DNA of 64,000 bases from Flavobacterium succinicans. Its GTDB lineage: Bacteria; Bacteroidota; Bacteroidia; Flavobacteriales; Flavobacteriaceae. Each line of letters begins with the position of its first letter. The first letter of the stretch is position 1. Where the stretch lies: NCBI RefSeq assembly GCF_001662485.1, contig NZ_JMTM01000035.1, positions 248,001 through 312,000 on the forward strand, written 5' to 3'. The notes under the pieces were generated by a model. That model was not told the origin of the DNA. It did no database searches and saw only the letters and a list, made by a program, of their open reading frames with translations. Shown here one piece after another: positions 24,463 through 33,934 of the stretch. The position numbers were made by a program, and so were the translations under genes.

Positions 24463-26853
24463 ATGAAACGCACAATTAAAAAAGTCGCAGTAATCGGGTC
24501 TGGAATTATGGGTTCTGGAATTGCTTGCCATTTTGCCAACATTGGTGTTGAAGTCTTGCTTTTGGATATTGTTCCAAGAGAATTGACGGATGCAGAAGCC
24601 AAAAAAGGATTAACTCTCGAGAGTAAAATCGTGAGAAACCGATTGGTAAATGATAGTTTAGCTACCGCTTTAAAATCAAAACCCTCTCCTATTTACAATC
24701 AAAAATTCGCTAACCGTATTAGTACTGGAAACACTACTGATGATATGGCCAAAATTGCAGGAGTTGATTGGATTATCGAGGTGGTTGTAGAGCGTTTAGA
24801 CATCAAGAAATTGGTTTTCGAACAAATTGAAAAATTCAGAAAACCAGGTACTTTGGTAACCTCAAACACTTCTGGTATTCCGATTCACTTTATGAGTGAA
24901 GGTCGTAGCGAAGATTTCCAAAAGCACTTCTGTGGTACTCACTTTTTTAACCCTGCGCGTTACTTAAAATTATTCGAAATCATTCCTGGCCCACAAACTT
25001 CTACTGAAGTATTGGATTTCTTAACAGGATATGGCGAAAAATTCTTAGGAAAAACTTCGGTTGTAGCCAAAGATACTCCAGCTTTTATCGGAAACAGAAT
25101 TGGAATCTACGGAATCCAAAGTTTGTTTCACTTGGTAAAAGAATTGGGATTAACTATTGAAGAAGTGGATAAATTGACAGGACCAGTTATTGGTCGTCCA
25201 AAATCGGCTACCTTCAGAACGGTAGACGTTGTGGGATTGGACACCTTGGTTCACGTTGCCAACGGAATCTACGAAAACTGTCCAACCGATGAGCAACACG
25301 AATTGTTCAAGCTACCAGATTTCGTCAACAAAATGATGGAAAACAAATGGTTGGGAAGCAAAACAGGTCAAGGTTTCTACAAAAAAGAAGGCAAAGAAAT
25401 TTTATCTTTAGACTTAGACACTTTAGAATATCGTGCTGCAAAAAGAGCTTCTTTTGCTACTTTGGAATTGACAAAAACAATTGACAAACCCATCAATAGA
25501 TTTAAAGTTTTAGTAAAAGGAAAAGACAAAGCGGGTGAATTCTACAGAAAAAGTTTTGCTGGAATGTTTGCTTATGTTTCGAATAGAATTCCTGAAATCT
25601 CAGACGAATTATACAAAATTGACGACGCTATGAAAGCTGGTTTTGGATGGGAAAATGGGCCATTCGAAATTTGGGATGCCATAGGTGTTGAAAAAGGAAT
25701 TGAAATCATGAAAGCTGAAGGTTTAGCGCCTGCTGCATGGGTTACCGAAATGATAGCTGCTGGAAACACAAGTTTTTATACTGTAAAAGAAGGCGCTACT
25801 TATTTCTACAATGTTCCAACCAAATCACAAACTAAAGTGCCTGGTCAGGATGCATTCATCATCTTGAACAACATTCGCGAAACCAAAAAAGTATGGAGCA
25901 ACAGTGGCGCCATTATTCAAGATTTGGGAGATGGTATCTTAAACCTAGAATTCCAATCTAAAATGAATACTATTGGTGGTGATGTATTGCAAGGCATCAA
26001 CAAAGCAATCGATCTAGCCGAAAAAGAATACCAAGGTTTGGTTATTGGAAATCAAGCAGCAAACTTTTCTGTTGGAGCCAATATTGGAATGATTTTCATG
26101 ATGGCTGTAGAGCAAGAATATGACGAATTGAACATGGCGATCAAAATGTTCCAAGATACTATGATGCGTGTACGTTACTCCGGAATTCCAGTAGTAGTAG
26201 CTCCTCATGGAATGACATTAGGTGGTGGTTGCGAAATGAGTTTACATGCTGACAAAGTTGTAGCTGCAGCTGAATCTTACATTGGATTAGTAGAATTTGG
26301 TGTAGGTGTAATTCCAGGTGGTGGTGGATCAAAAGAAATGGCGTTGAGAGCGTCTGATTTGTTCCGTAAAAACGACGTAGAATTGAACGTACTTCAAGAG
26401 TATTTCTTAACAGTGGCTATGGCCAAAGTATCTACATCTGCTTATGAAGCTTTTGACTTAGGTATTTTACAACATGGTAAAGACATAGTGGTAGTCAACA
26501 AAGATCGTCAGATTGCTGAGGCTAAAAAACATGCTTTATTGATCTCCGAAGCTGGTTACACTCAACCAATCCGCAGAAAAGATGTAAAAGTATTAGGAAA
26601 ACAAGCCTTAGGAATGTTCTTAGTAGGAACTGACCAAATGCAAGCTGGTAAATACATCTCTGAACACGACAAGAAGATTGCCAACAAACTGGCTTATGTA
26701 ATGGCTGGTGGAGACTTATCTGAAGCGACCTTAGTATCTGAACAATACTTATTGGATATTGAAAGAGAAGCTTTCTTATCACTTTGTACAGAAAGAAAGA
26801 CATTGGAGAGAATTCAATTCATGTTAACTAAAGGAAAACCGTTGAGAAACTAG
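24463..26853 (+). CDS. fadN: 3-hydroxyacyl-CoA dehydrogenase / enoyl-CoA hydratase fusion
   Basis: A 796-residue bifunctional beta-oxidation enzyme. The N-terminal NAD-binding Rossmann motif is VAVIGSGIMGSGIACHFANIG, the dehydrogenase catalytic His region is FCGTHFFNPARYLKLFEIIPG, followed by two dehydrogenase C-terminal domains (about 190-430). The enoyl-CoA hydratase (crotonase) domain is C-terminal (VIGNQAANFSVGANIGM, GMTLGGGCEMSLHADKV, VGVIPGGGGSKEM). This order, dehydrogenase first, is that of Bacillus FadN rather than E. coli FadB. It hydrates enoyl-CoA and oxidises 3-hydroxyacyl-CoA. The stop codon is overlapped by the left end of the four-helix-bundle cassette. Confidence 0.93.
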   Translation: MKRTIKKVAVIGSGIMGSGIACHFANIGVEVLLLDIVPRELTDAEAKKGLTLESKIVRNRLVNDSLATALKSKPSPIYNQKFANRISTGNTTDDMAKIAGVDWIIEVVVERLDIKKLVFEQIEKFRKPGTLVTSNTSGIPIHFMSEGRSEDFQKHFCGTHFFNPARYLKLFEIIPGPQTSTEVLDFLTGYGEKFLGKTSVVAKDTPAFIGNRIGIYGIQSLFHLVKELGLTIEEVDKLTGPVIGRPKSATFRTVDVVGLDTLVHVANGIYENCPTDEQHELFKLPDFVNKMMENKWLGSKTGQGFYKKEGKEILSLDLDTLEYRAAKRASFATLELTKTIDKPINRFKVLVKGKDKAGEFYRKSFAGMFAYVSNRIPEISDELYKIDDAMKAGFGWENGPFEIWDAIGVEKGIEIMKAEGLAPAAWVTEMIAAGNTSFYTVKEGATYFYNVPTKSQTKVPGQDAFIILNNIRETKKVWSNSGAIIQDLGDGILNLEFQSKMNTIGGDVLQGINKAIDLAEKEYQGLVIGNQAANFSVGANIGMIFMMAVEQEYDELNMAIKMFQDTMMRVRYSGIPVVVAPHGMTLGGGCEMSLHADKVVAAAESYIGLVEFGVGVIPGGGGSKEMALRASDLFRKNDVELNVLQEYFLTVAMAKVSTSAYEAFDLGILQHGKDIVVVNKDRQIAEAKKHALLISEAGYTQPIRRKDVKVLGKQALGMFLVGTDQMQAGKYISEHDKKIANKLAYVMAGGDLSEATLVSEQYLLDIEREAFLSLCTERKTLERIQFMLTKGKPLRN

Positions 26854-27303
26854 ATTGAAGTACAAAGAATTAAGTATTAAGTATTAAGTATCAAGACCTA
26901 GAAACATGCATCAATTTGAAAAGTTAAAGATTTGGCAAAAAGCAATGGATATAGCTGTAGATGTTTACAAAGTCACTTCAGAATTACCCTCTGATGAGAA
27001 ATTTAACTTAACACCTCAAATTAAAAAATGTGCCGTTTCTATTCCATCAAATATTGCTGAGGGCTCAGGAAGAAACTCAAATAATGAGTTTGTGCATTTT
27101 CTTGGTATTACAAATGGTTCTACTTATGAATTAATCACTCAATTAATGATTTCAAAACGCTTAGAATTAGTTGAAGAAGTAAAAATTACTCCAATCATCC
27201 ATAATTTAGTTGAAGTGAGTAATATGAATTTTGCCCTTCAAAAATCTCTAAAAACTAATAACAAATAACGATTGGAAAATCTTAATACTTAATTCTCCAA
27301 TCT
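26852..27303 (+). mobile_element. Single-gene cassette bounded by inverted repeats in the fad operon
   Basis: Left inner repeat 26866-26881 (AGAATTAAGTATTAAG) is the exact reverse complement of 27281-27296. The outermost six bases AGATTG (26852) and CAATCT (27298) are also inverted. The left side contains three TAAGTAT units. The right side has a GATTGGA/TCCAATC hairpin and two copies of AATCTTAATACTT. The enclosed 452 bp encode only the four-helix-bundle gene. It separates fadN from fadA, which otherwise would be adjacent. Mobility is inferred; no transposase is present. Confidence 0.55.
26906..27268 (+). CDS. Four-helix-bundle protein (23S rRNA intervening-sequence family)
   Basis: A 120-residue protein with the family signature: FEKLKIWQKAMDIAVDVYK, then CAVSIPSNIAEGSGRNSNNEFVHFLGITNGSTYEL, and C-terminal helix. 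Members are known as proteins encoded by intervening sequences in 23S rRNA and as free-standing genes; the related Avd protein serves diversity-generating retroelements. It forms a pentameric helical bundle that binds nucleic acid in Avd; here the function is unknown. Its position inside a beta-oxidation operon, framed by inverted repeats, points to an inserted element rather than to a metabolic role. Confidence 0.88.
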   Translation: MHQFEKLKIWQKAMDIAVDVYKVTSELPSDEKFNLTPQIKKCAVSIPSNIAEGSGRNSNNEFVHFLGITNGSTYELITQLMISKRLELVEEVKITPIIHNLVEVSNMNFALQKSLKTNNK

Positions 27304-27318
27304 TAATACTTTATAACA

Positions 27319-28500
27319 ATGAAAACAGCATATATAGTAAAAGCTTATCGTACAGCCGTAGGAAAAGCACCAAAGGGAGTTTTTAGATTCAAACGCCCTG
27401 ATGAATTAGCAGCAGAAACCATTCAATATATGATGAATGAGTTGCCTGATTTTGACAAAACTCGTATTGATGACGTAATGGTTGGAAATGCCATGCCAGA
27501 AGCTGAGCAAGGTCTAAATGTCGGGCGTTTAATCTCTTTAATGGGATTAAAAGTAGACGATGTTCCTGGAGTTACCGTAAACAGATATTGTGCTTCAGGT
27601 TTAGAAACTATCGGAATGGCAACTGCCAAAATCCAGTCTGGAATGGCGCATTGCATCATTGCAGGTGGAGCAGAAAGTATGAGTTATATTCCAATGGGAG
27701 GTTACAAACCAACTCCAGATTACAAAGTGGCTGCAGCTGGTCACGAAGATTACTACTGGGGAATGGGATTGACTTCTGAAGCGGTGGCTAAACAATTCAA
27801 CATTTCTCGCGCAGATCAAGATGAGTTTGCTTTTCAATCACACAATAAAGCCTTAAAAGCCCAAGCAGAAGGAAAATTTGACAACCAAATTGTACCTATT
27901 ACAGTTGAGCAAACTTTTATCAATGAAAATGGTAAAAAAGATACCAAATCGTATGTAGTCACTAAAGATGAAGGGCCTAGAGCTGGTACTTCATTGGAAG
28001 CCTTGGCAGGTCTACGTCCTGTTTTTGCTGCCGATGGAAGTGTAACTGCTGGTAACTCTTCTCAAATGAGTGATGGAGCTGCTTTCGTTTTGGTAATGAG
28101 CGAAGAAATGGTGAAAGAATTAAACATTCAGCCGATTGCTCGTTTGGTAAACTTTGCTTCTGCAGGTGTAGAACCAAGAATTATGGGAATTGGTCCGGTA
28201 AAAGCGATTCCAAAAGCCTTAAAACAAGCCGGATTGACACTAAATGACATCGATTTGATTGAGTTAAATGAGGCTTTTGCTTCTCAAGCTTTAGCAGTAA
28301 CTAGAGAATTGAACTTAAATCCTGACATCATCAACGTAAACGGTGGAGCTATCGCTTTAGGTCACCCTCTAGGTTGTACAGGTGCTAAACTTTCGGTTCA
28401 ATTATTCGACGAAATGAAACGAAGAGGCAACAAATACGGAATTGTTTCTATGTGCGTAGGTACAGGACAAGGAAGTGCGGGTATTTTTGAGTTGGTATAA
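27319..28500 (+). CDS. fadA: Acetyl-CoA C-acyltransferase (3-ketoacyl-CoA thiolase)
   Basis: A 393-residue thiolase. The nucleophilic Cys lies in NRYCASGLETIG, the catalytic His in NGGAIALGHPLGCTGAK, and the second Cys in SMCVGTGQGSAGIFEL. It cleaves 3-ketoacyl-CoA with CoA to acetyl-CoA and a shortened acyl-CoA, the last beta-oxidation step. The substrate-loop content and linkage to fadN and fadE support a degradative rather than biosynthetic thiolase. Separated from fadN by the cassette and from fadE by a pair of inverted palindromic repeats. Confidence 0.93.
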   Translation: MKTAYIVKAYRTAVGKAPKGVFRFKRPDELAAETIQYMMNELPDFDKTRIDDVMVGNAMPEAEQGLNVGRLISLMGLKVDDVPGVTVNRYCASGLETIGMATAKIQSGMAHCIIAGGAESMSYIPMGGYKPTPDYKVAAAGHEDYYWGMGLTSEAVAKQFNISRADQDEFAFQSHNKALKAQAEGKFDNQIVPITVEQTFINENGKKDTKSYVVTKDEGPRAGTSLEALAGLRPVFAADGSVTAGNSSQMSDGAAFVLVMSEEMVKELNIQPIARLVNFASAGVEPRIMGIGPVKAIPKALKQAGLTLNDIDLIELNEAFASQALAVTRELNLNPDIINVNGGAIALGHPLGCTGAKLSVQLFDEMKRRGNKYGIVSMCVGTGQGSAGIFELV

Positions 28501-28504
28501 AAGA

Positions 28505-28529
28505 CCCCCTAGCCCCCAAAGGGGGAACT
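28505..28529 (+). repeat. CCCCCTA-type palindromic repeat, left copy
   Basis: CCCCCTAGCCCCC then AAAGGGGGAACT, six bases after the fadA stop. Same family as the copy in purL; it can fold as CCCCC/GGGGG. Confidence 0.75.
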
Positions 28530-28630
28530 CCAAAAACAATTCAAAAAATAAAGTTCTTTAAAAAAGTATAATCACATCTTTAACTTTATCAAGGTTAAAG
28601 AATTTAAAAACCTACTGACCCCTAGTAGGA

Positions 28631-28657
28631 ATTCCCCCTTTCGGGGGATTAGGGGGC
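28631..28657 (-). repeat. CCCCCTA-type palindromic repeat, right copy (inverted)
   Basis: On the minus strand it reads AGCCCCCTAATCCCCC then GAAAGGGGGAAT, inverted relative to the left copy about 100 bp away. Its AGGGGG end (28651-28656) sits 5 bases before the fadE ATG and so could act as a ribosome binding site. Confidence 0.75.
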
Positions 28658-28661
28658 TACT

Positions 28662-30452
28662 ATGAGCAATAAAACAAGAGGTGGTCAATTCATCGTAAAA
28701 GAAACAAAATGTGAAGATATTTTCACACCAGAAGATTTTAATGAAGAGCAGTTAATGATGCGTGACTCTGTAAAAGAGTTCGTAGACAAAGAATTATGGG
28801 CGCACAAAGATCGTTTTGAGAAAAAAGATTACGCTTACACTGAAGAAACTATGCGTAAAGCTGGTGATTTAGGATTCTTAAGTGTTGCGGTTCCCGAAGC
28901 TTATGGCGGAATGGGAATGGGATTTGTAAACACGGTCTTGGTATGTGATTATATCTCTGGAGCTACTGGATCATTTTCAACTGCATTTGGAGCACACACA
29001 GGAATTGGAACTATGCCAATTACTTTGTATGGAACAGAAGAACAAAAATTAAAATACGTTCCAAAATTGGCTTCAGGTGAGTGGTTTGGTGCGTATTGTT
29101 TGACGGAACCAGGAGCTGGATCGGATGCAAACTCAGGAAAAACAAAAGCAGTTTTATCTGAAGATGGAAAATATTATTCTATCACAGGACAAAAAATGTG
29201 GATTTCAAACGCAGGATTTTGTTCGCTTTTCATTGTTTTCGCTAGAATTGGCGATGACAAAAACATTACAGGTTTCATCGTAGAAAACGATCCAGCTAAC
29301 GGAATTTCTATGAATGAAGAAGAGCATAAATTAGGAATTCGTGCTTCTTCTACTCGTCAGGTATTCTTTAACGAAACCAAAGTTCCTGTAGAAAACATGT
29401 TGTCTGAAAGAGGAAATGGATTCAAAATTGCAATGAACGCCTTGAACGTAGGACGTATCAAATTAGCAGCGGCTTGTTTGGATGCACAAAGAAGAGTGAT
29501 TTCTGGTGCAGTAAACTATTCTAATGAAAGAATTCAATTCAACACTCCTATTGCTCAATTTGGGGCTATCCGTTCTAAATTAGCTGAAATGGCTACTTCA
29601 TGCTATGCTGGAGAAAGTGCTTCCTACCGTGCTGCTAAAGATATCGAAGACAGAATCACAGAACGCGAAGCTGCTGGTTCTTCACACCAAGAAGCAGAAT
29701 TAAAAGGGGTTGAAGAATATGCTATCGAGTGTTCTATCTTGAAAGTAGCCGTTTCTGAAGACGTTCAAAACTGTTCTGATGAAGGGATTCAAATTTTTGG
29801 TGGAATGGGATTCTCTGAAGACACTCCTATGGAAAGCGCTTGGAGAGATGCTCGTATCGCTCGTATCTATGAAGGTACTAACGAAATCAACCGTATGTTA
29901 TCAGTAGGTATGTTGGTTAAAAAAGCCATGAAAGGTCACGTAGATTTGTTAGGGCCAGCTTCTGAAGTACAAGCGGAATTAATGGGAATTCCTTCTTTCG
30001 AAACACCTGATTATTCTGAATTATTTGCTGAAGAAAAAGAAATGATTGGCAAATTGAAGAAAGCATTCTTAATGGTTGCTGGTGGAGCAGTTCAAAAATA
30101 CGGTCCAGACTTAGACGGTCACCAACAATTACTAATGGCTGCTGCAGATATCCTTATCGAAATTTATATGGCTGAAAGTACCATTTTGAGAACAGAAAAA
30201 TTAGCTAAGACAAAAGGTGAAGCTGCTGTAAAAGGACAAATTGCTATGGCGCAGTTATACTTGTATAAAGCAGTAGATATCATTACTCAAAAAGGAAAAG
30301 AAGGAATCGTATCTTTTGCCGAAGGCGATGAGCAACGCATGATGTTAATGGGACTTCGTCGTTATACTAAATATACTAACATGCCGAATGTGGTAGGTTT
30401 AAGAGAAATTATTGCCTCGCAACTAGTAGCTGAAAACGCATACTGTTTCTAA
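28662..30452 (+). CDS. fadE: Acyl-CoA dehydrogenase
   Basis: A 596-residue flavoprotein that performs the first oxidation of beta-oxidation (acyl-CoA to trans-2-enoyl-CoA). Motifs: GSFSTAFGAHTGIGTMPI, YCLTEPGAGSDANSGKT (FAD/substrate binding), QKMWISNAGF, and IYEGTNEINRMLSVGML with the catalytic-base Glu region. The C-terminal ~150-residue extension (MVAGGAVQKYGPDLDGHQQLLMAAADI) is typical of the larger ACAD family paired with FadN in Bacillus and Bacteroidota. It is last in the cluster, followed by a strong terminator. Confidence 0.93.
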   Translation: MSNKTRGGQFIVKETKCEDIFTPEDFNEEQLMMRDSVKEFVDKELWAHKDRFEKKDYAYTEETMRKAGDLGFLSVAVPEAYGGMGMGFVNTVLVCDYISGATGSFSTAFGAHTGIGTMPITLYGTEEQKLKYVPKLASGEWFGAYCLTEPGAGSDANSGKTKAVLSEDGKYYSITGQKMWISNAGFCSLFIVFARIGDDKNITGFIVENDPANGISMNEEEHKLGIRASSTRQVFFNETKVPVENMLSERGNGFKIAMNALNVGRIKLAAACLDAQRRVISGAVNYSNERIQFNTPIAQFGAIRSKLAEMATSCYAGESASYRAAKDIEDRITEREAAGSSHQEAELKGVEEYAIECSILKVAVSEDVQNCSDEGIQIFGGMGFSEDTPMESAWRDARIARIYEGTNEINRMLSVGMLVKKAMKGHVDLLGPASEVQAELMGIPSFETPDYSELFAEEKEMIGKLKKAFLMVAGGAVQKYGPDLDGHQQLLMAAADILIEIYMAESTILRTEKLAKTKGEAAVKGQIAMAQLYLYKAVDIITQKGKEGIVSFAEGDEQRMMLMGLRRYTKYTNMPNVVGLREIIASQLVAENAYCF

Positions 30453-30476
30453 GATTTTTTTAGTTTTTATTTGTTT

Positions 30477-30513
30477 AAAAAAGTCGGCTTGTGTGGTACA
30501 AGTCGGCTTTTTT
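30477..30513 (+). terminator. Terminator of the fad cluster
   Basis: AAAAAGTCGGCTTGT pairs along its whole length with ACAAGTCGGCTTTTT (two G-T pairs) over a five-base loop and is followed by a T-run. Confidence 0.85.
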
Positions 30514-30594
30514 ATTTTTAGAAAAAAAACCGAAAATTCGCAAATTACTATTTACCAAGAATGGCAAACAATCTGCAAATTTGCGGTACTTTTT

Positions 30595-31809
30595 CTAACC
30601 TTTTTTCTTAGATAATGTTCGATAGGAAAGATAAAAACTAATCAAAGTCAGGCATGAAGCCAAGAAAAAAGGAGCGCCAGGCACATGAAATACACTATCT
30701 TTTGCAGTAGCGAAAGCAAACAGATTGGTCATTAACAAAGGGCCAAAAACGCCACACAAACTCATTAAACTGGTAAGTGCGCCTTGCAATTCACCCTGTT
30801 CATTAGCGGGTACTTGGCTCGAAATAACACCTTGTATACTTGGCCCAGCAATTCCGCCCAAACAATATGGAATCAAAAAAGCAAACATCATCCAGCTTTC
30901 TGAAGCCAATCCAAAAAGTAATAATCCAAGGGCTGAAAAAGACATCCCTAAGTAAATGGATTTGACTTCTCCCAAACGAGGAATAATCTTCCGAATCAAA
31001 AATCCTTGTACAAAAGCGACTAATACTCCGACTACGGCAAGAGAATACCCAACGATTTCTGGTGTCCAATTGAATTTATAAATAGTGTAAAAAGACCAAT
31101 TAGATTGTACTGCATGTGAAGCAATAAAAGTGAGTACCAATGAAATTACCAATCCTGAAACTACAGGATACTTTTTCAAATTCTGCAAAGAGCTAATTGG
31201 ATTAGCGCGCTTCCAATCAAAAGCTCTACGATTAGCTTTGGATAAGGATTCTGGCAAAACAAAAAAACCATACATCACATTCAATAAAGTAAGACCCGCA
31301 GCAATCAAAAAAGGAACATTCGTCCCCCATTTACTACTTATTCCTCCAATTACAGGTCCAATAATAAAACCCAAACCAAAAGCGGCTCCGATTAGTCCAA
31401 AATTCTGTGCTCTTTTTTCGGGTGAACTAATATCTGCAATGTAAGCAGTAGCCGTACTAAAACTCGCTCCCATGATTCCCGCAATAATTCTGCCCACAAA
31501 AAGCCAAGCAATAGTTGGCGCAAAAGCATGAAAAACATAGTCCAACCCTAGGCCAAAAAGGGACAACAATAATATAGGTCGTCGCCCAAAACGATCACTA
31601 AGTCCTCCTAAAATCGGCGAAAAAATAAATTGCATCATAGCAAATGAAAACAACAACCAACCTCCATATTTTGAGGCTTCATTGATTCCGAGTCCCGTAA
31701 GATTTTCAATCAATTTTGGAACAATAGGAATAATTATCCCCAAACCAATAACATCGACTAAAACGGTAATAAAAATAAACAGTAAGGCATTATTGGTTGA
31801 TGTCTTCAT
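30595..31809 (-). CDS. MFS transporter, TetA-like drug exporter
   Basis: A 404-residue protein with about 12 membrane helices. The first helix ([25 protein letters not shown]) carries the D-x-x-G-x-G pattern of the DHA1/TetA group, and the loop 2-3 motif A is [21 protein letters not shown]. Motif C-like [16 protein letters not shown] lies in helix 5. It is a proton-driven exporter of the inner membrane. The substrate may be tetracycline-like drugs or other metabolites and cannot be read here. No TetR neighbour is present. It is encoded divergently from the ABC genes and cotranscribed with or after the kinase-like gene (36-bp gap). Confidence 0.88.
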   Translation of the reverse strand: MKTSTNNALLFIFITVLVDVIGLGIIIPIVPKLIENLTGLGINEASKYGGWLLFSFAMMQFIFSPILGGLSDRFGRRPILLLSLFGLGLDYVFHAFAPTIAWLFVGRIIAGIMGASFSTATAYIADISSPEKRAQNFGLIGAAFGLGFIIGPVIGGISSKWGTNVPFLIAAGLTLLNVMYGFFVLPESLSKANRRAFDWKRANPISSLQNLKKYPVVSGLVISLVLTFIASHAVQSNWSFYTIYKFNWTPEIVGYSLAVVGVLVAFVQGFLIRKIIPRLGEVKSIYLGMSFSALGLLLFGLASESWMMFAFLIPYCLGGIAGPSIQGVISSQVPANEQGELQGALTSLMSLCGVFGPLLMTNLFAFATAKDSVFHVPGAPFFLASCLTLISFYLSYRTLSKKKG

Positions 31810-31845
31810 ATAAAAGCAATAGAATTAAGAAAATAAAAATAGCAT

Positions 31846-32910
31846 TTAAAAACCAGCACGCATGCTATTCATGTTTTTAAAATTTCGCGTAATAAAATCA
31901 AAGACCGCCGTCATTATACCCCCCATAGATTTTGCATTTTTAAAGTTCAAATCGTGGGTATAGTTATACAGTTCCAATTTAAGTGTATTCAAATGTTCAA
32001 CTGGCGCTAAGGTCTCCGCAGACATAATTTGTACCAATCGTTTTATTCTGTTTTCCGAAGAATGTACTCTTTTGGCCATAGCTGAACGCTCTTCATTTTT
32101 GTATTGCTCAATAGAACTTTCTTGTAATTTCTCTTTTACCAACATAACCATGGGATAATTTTCTTTAAAAAACTGAGGACGATACACTTTAAAATTTCCT
32201 TCATAACACTGCTGATCAAAATCTATAGCGCGAATTTTATAGACTACTTGATCAAAATCATGTGTGGGCACAATTACATAATTATAAGCGCGCATGTCGC
32301 CCAAAAGCCGAATCATACATCTTTCATTAAACTTTACAAACTCTTTTGCAATTTGAGCTTTGGCGGTTTCGGTGCAATCTTTCAAAATTGTTTTCATAAA
32401 AACATCTCCTGGAATTCCCATAATATGTTCTTCGATCAAAGTATCGTTATACACCAAAAAATTGATTTTATCAGGCGATAAAATATGTTCAAATTCTAAA
32501 CCATATACCCTAGAAGCATCTGCTTTTTTGATATAAAAATGTGTATAATTGTCGTTGAGAATGTTTCGTACTTTTACCCGAAAGGGTTTTGAATTACCAA
32601 AAGTGCAATAATCTATCGAATCGACATTGAGGAATTTGATGATATTCAAATTTCCATCAGAATGTAAAAGAGAATAGATTTTCATTAAAGTCAAATCGAT
32701 TTCTTTGCGTTCAAACTCGTTATAGTATACCCGAATCCATAAAGTATCGTTATTATTTTTATCGTAGACGTTTATAGAACCTGAAAAACGCAACAAATCA
32801 TCATAAAAAATAGGGACTTTAGAAATGCGTTCAAATCGTTCTAAGTATTCCATCAAAGGTTTATTGATGGGATATGTGGGTTTTTTAAAAACCATTAATG
32901 GCTCACTCAT
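31846..32910 (-). CDS. Uncharacterised protein with kinase-like catalytic motifs
   Basis: A 354-residue soluble protein with no signal peptide; I do not recognise its family. By eye it shows a set of kinase/aminoglycoside-phosphotransferase-like features in the right order: an acidic-lysine region (HFYIKKADASRVYGLEFEHI, K128/K129 and E139/E141), a hinge-like LIEEHIMGIPGDV (about 159-170), a catalytic-loop-like GDMRAYNY with Asp205 and Asn210 at the D+5 spacing, and IRAIDFDQ with Asp230 like the metal-binding DFD. A clear glycine-rich loop is missing. The C-terminal ~100 residues are helical and basic. A kinase-like or pseudokinase fold is my inference. It precedes the MFS gene on the same strand. 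Confidence 0.6.
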   Translation of the reverse strand: MSEPLMVFKKPTYPINKPLMEYLERFERISKVPIFYDDLLRFSGSINVYDKNNNDTLWIRVYYNEFERKEIDLTLMKIYSLLHSDGNLNIIKFLNVDSIDYCTFGNSKPFRVKVRNILNDNYTHFYIKKADASRVYGLEFEHILSPDKINFLVYNDTLIEEHIMGIPGDVFMKTILKDCTETAKAQIAKEFVKFNERCMIRLLGDMRAYNYVIVPTHDFDQVVYKIRAIDFDQQCYEGNFKVYRPQFFKENYPMVMLVKEKLQESSIEQYKNEERSAMAKRVHSSENRIKRLVQIMSAETLAPVEHLNTLKLELYNYTHDLNFKNAKSMGGIMTAVFDFITRNFKNMNSMRAGF

Positions 32911-33005
32911 AAATCTGTCTTTTATACAAATTTACGGTATTTTCTATTTTATAAGTAACAAATATCAAATTGGTTCGTCCTACAAGAAACTAAAAATTAA
33001 TACCA

Positions 33006-33899
33006 TTGGAAACCATTCTAACCATCAAAAACCTCAACAAACGCTATGGAAGAATTCAGGCGTTAAAAAACGTTTCTTTTGAAATCAAAAAAGGGAATGT
33101 TTACGGCATTTTAGGCCCTAACGGAAGCGGAAAATCAACAACTTTGGGTATCACCCTCAATGTGGTAAACGCTACCTCTGGAGAATACCAGTGGTTCGAC
33201 GGTGCTCTCGAAACACACGAAGCACTAAAAAAAGTTGGCGCAATCATCGAACGACCTAACTTCTACCCGTACATGACTGCCTACGAAAATCTCAAATTAG
33301 TCTGCAAGATAAAAAACATCAGTTATGCTAAAATAGAAGAAAAACTAGAACTAGTAGGCCTTATCGAGAGAAAAGATAGCAAATTCAGCACCTTTTCTTT
33401 GGGAATGAAACAACGTTTAGCGATTGCATCAGCCCTGCTCAACGATCCCGAAATTTTAATTCTAGACGAACCCACTAATGGTCTAGACCCACAAGGAATC
33501 CATCAAATTCGCGATATAATTAAGAAAGTGGCCAGTTTAGGCACCACTATTTTATTGGCTTCGCATCTTTTGGACGAAGTCGAAAAAGTATGTTCGCATG
33601 TGATAGTTTTGAGAAAAGGAGAAATTTTGTATGCTGGTTTAGTAGACGGAATGGCTGCTAACGAAGGCTTTTTCGAACTTGAAGCGGATGATAATGCAAA
33701 ACTTAAAACAGTCCTTGCTTCACATCCATCAGTGGATAAAATTGTAGCAGATGAAAACAAAGTATTGGTGTATCTAAAAAGTGAATTGAAAGCATCGGAT
33801 TTGAATAGGTATTTATTCGAACATGGTATTACGCTAAACCATTTGGTCAAACGAAAAAACAGTTTGGAAGAGCAATTCTTAGCATTAACCAAAAAATAG
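33006..33899 (+). CDS. ABC transporter ATP-binding protein
   Basis: A 297-residue ATPase. The start is TTG 33006: the frame has a stop five codons upstream and no ATG before the Walker A, so a non-ATG start is required. Motifs: Walker A GILGPNGSGKST, signature FSLGMKQRLAIASALL, Walker B ILILDEPTNGLDPQG, H-loop ASHLLDEVE. The C-terminal extension (about 210-297) is typical of ABC-2 exporters. With the permease 35 bp downstream it makes a two-gene ABC-2 exporter; substrate unknown (drug, lipid or peptide). Divergent from the kinase-like gene. Confidence 0.9.
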   Translation: METILTIKNLNKRYGRIQALKNVSFEIKKGNVYGILGPNGSGKSTTLGITLNVVNATSGEYQWFDGALETHEALKKVGAIIERPNFYPYMTAYENLKLVCKIKNISYAKIEEKLELVGLIERKDSKFSTFSLGMKQRLAIASALLNDPEILILDEPTNGLDPQGIHQIRDIIKKVASLGTTILLASHLLDEVEKVCSHVIVLRKGEILYAGLVDGMAANEGFFELEADDNAKLKTVLASHPSVDKIVADENKVLVYLKSELKASDLNRYLFEHGITLNHLVKRKNSLEEQFLALTKK

Positions 33900-33934
33900 T
33901 TTTTTTTTCTCTTAACCTTCTCAAAAAATAAATC

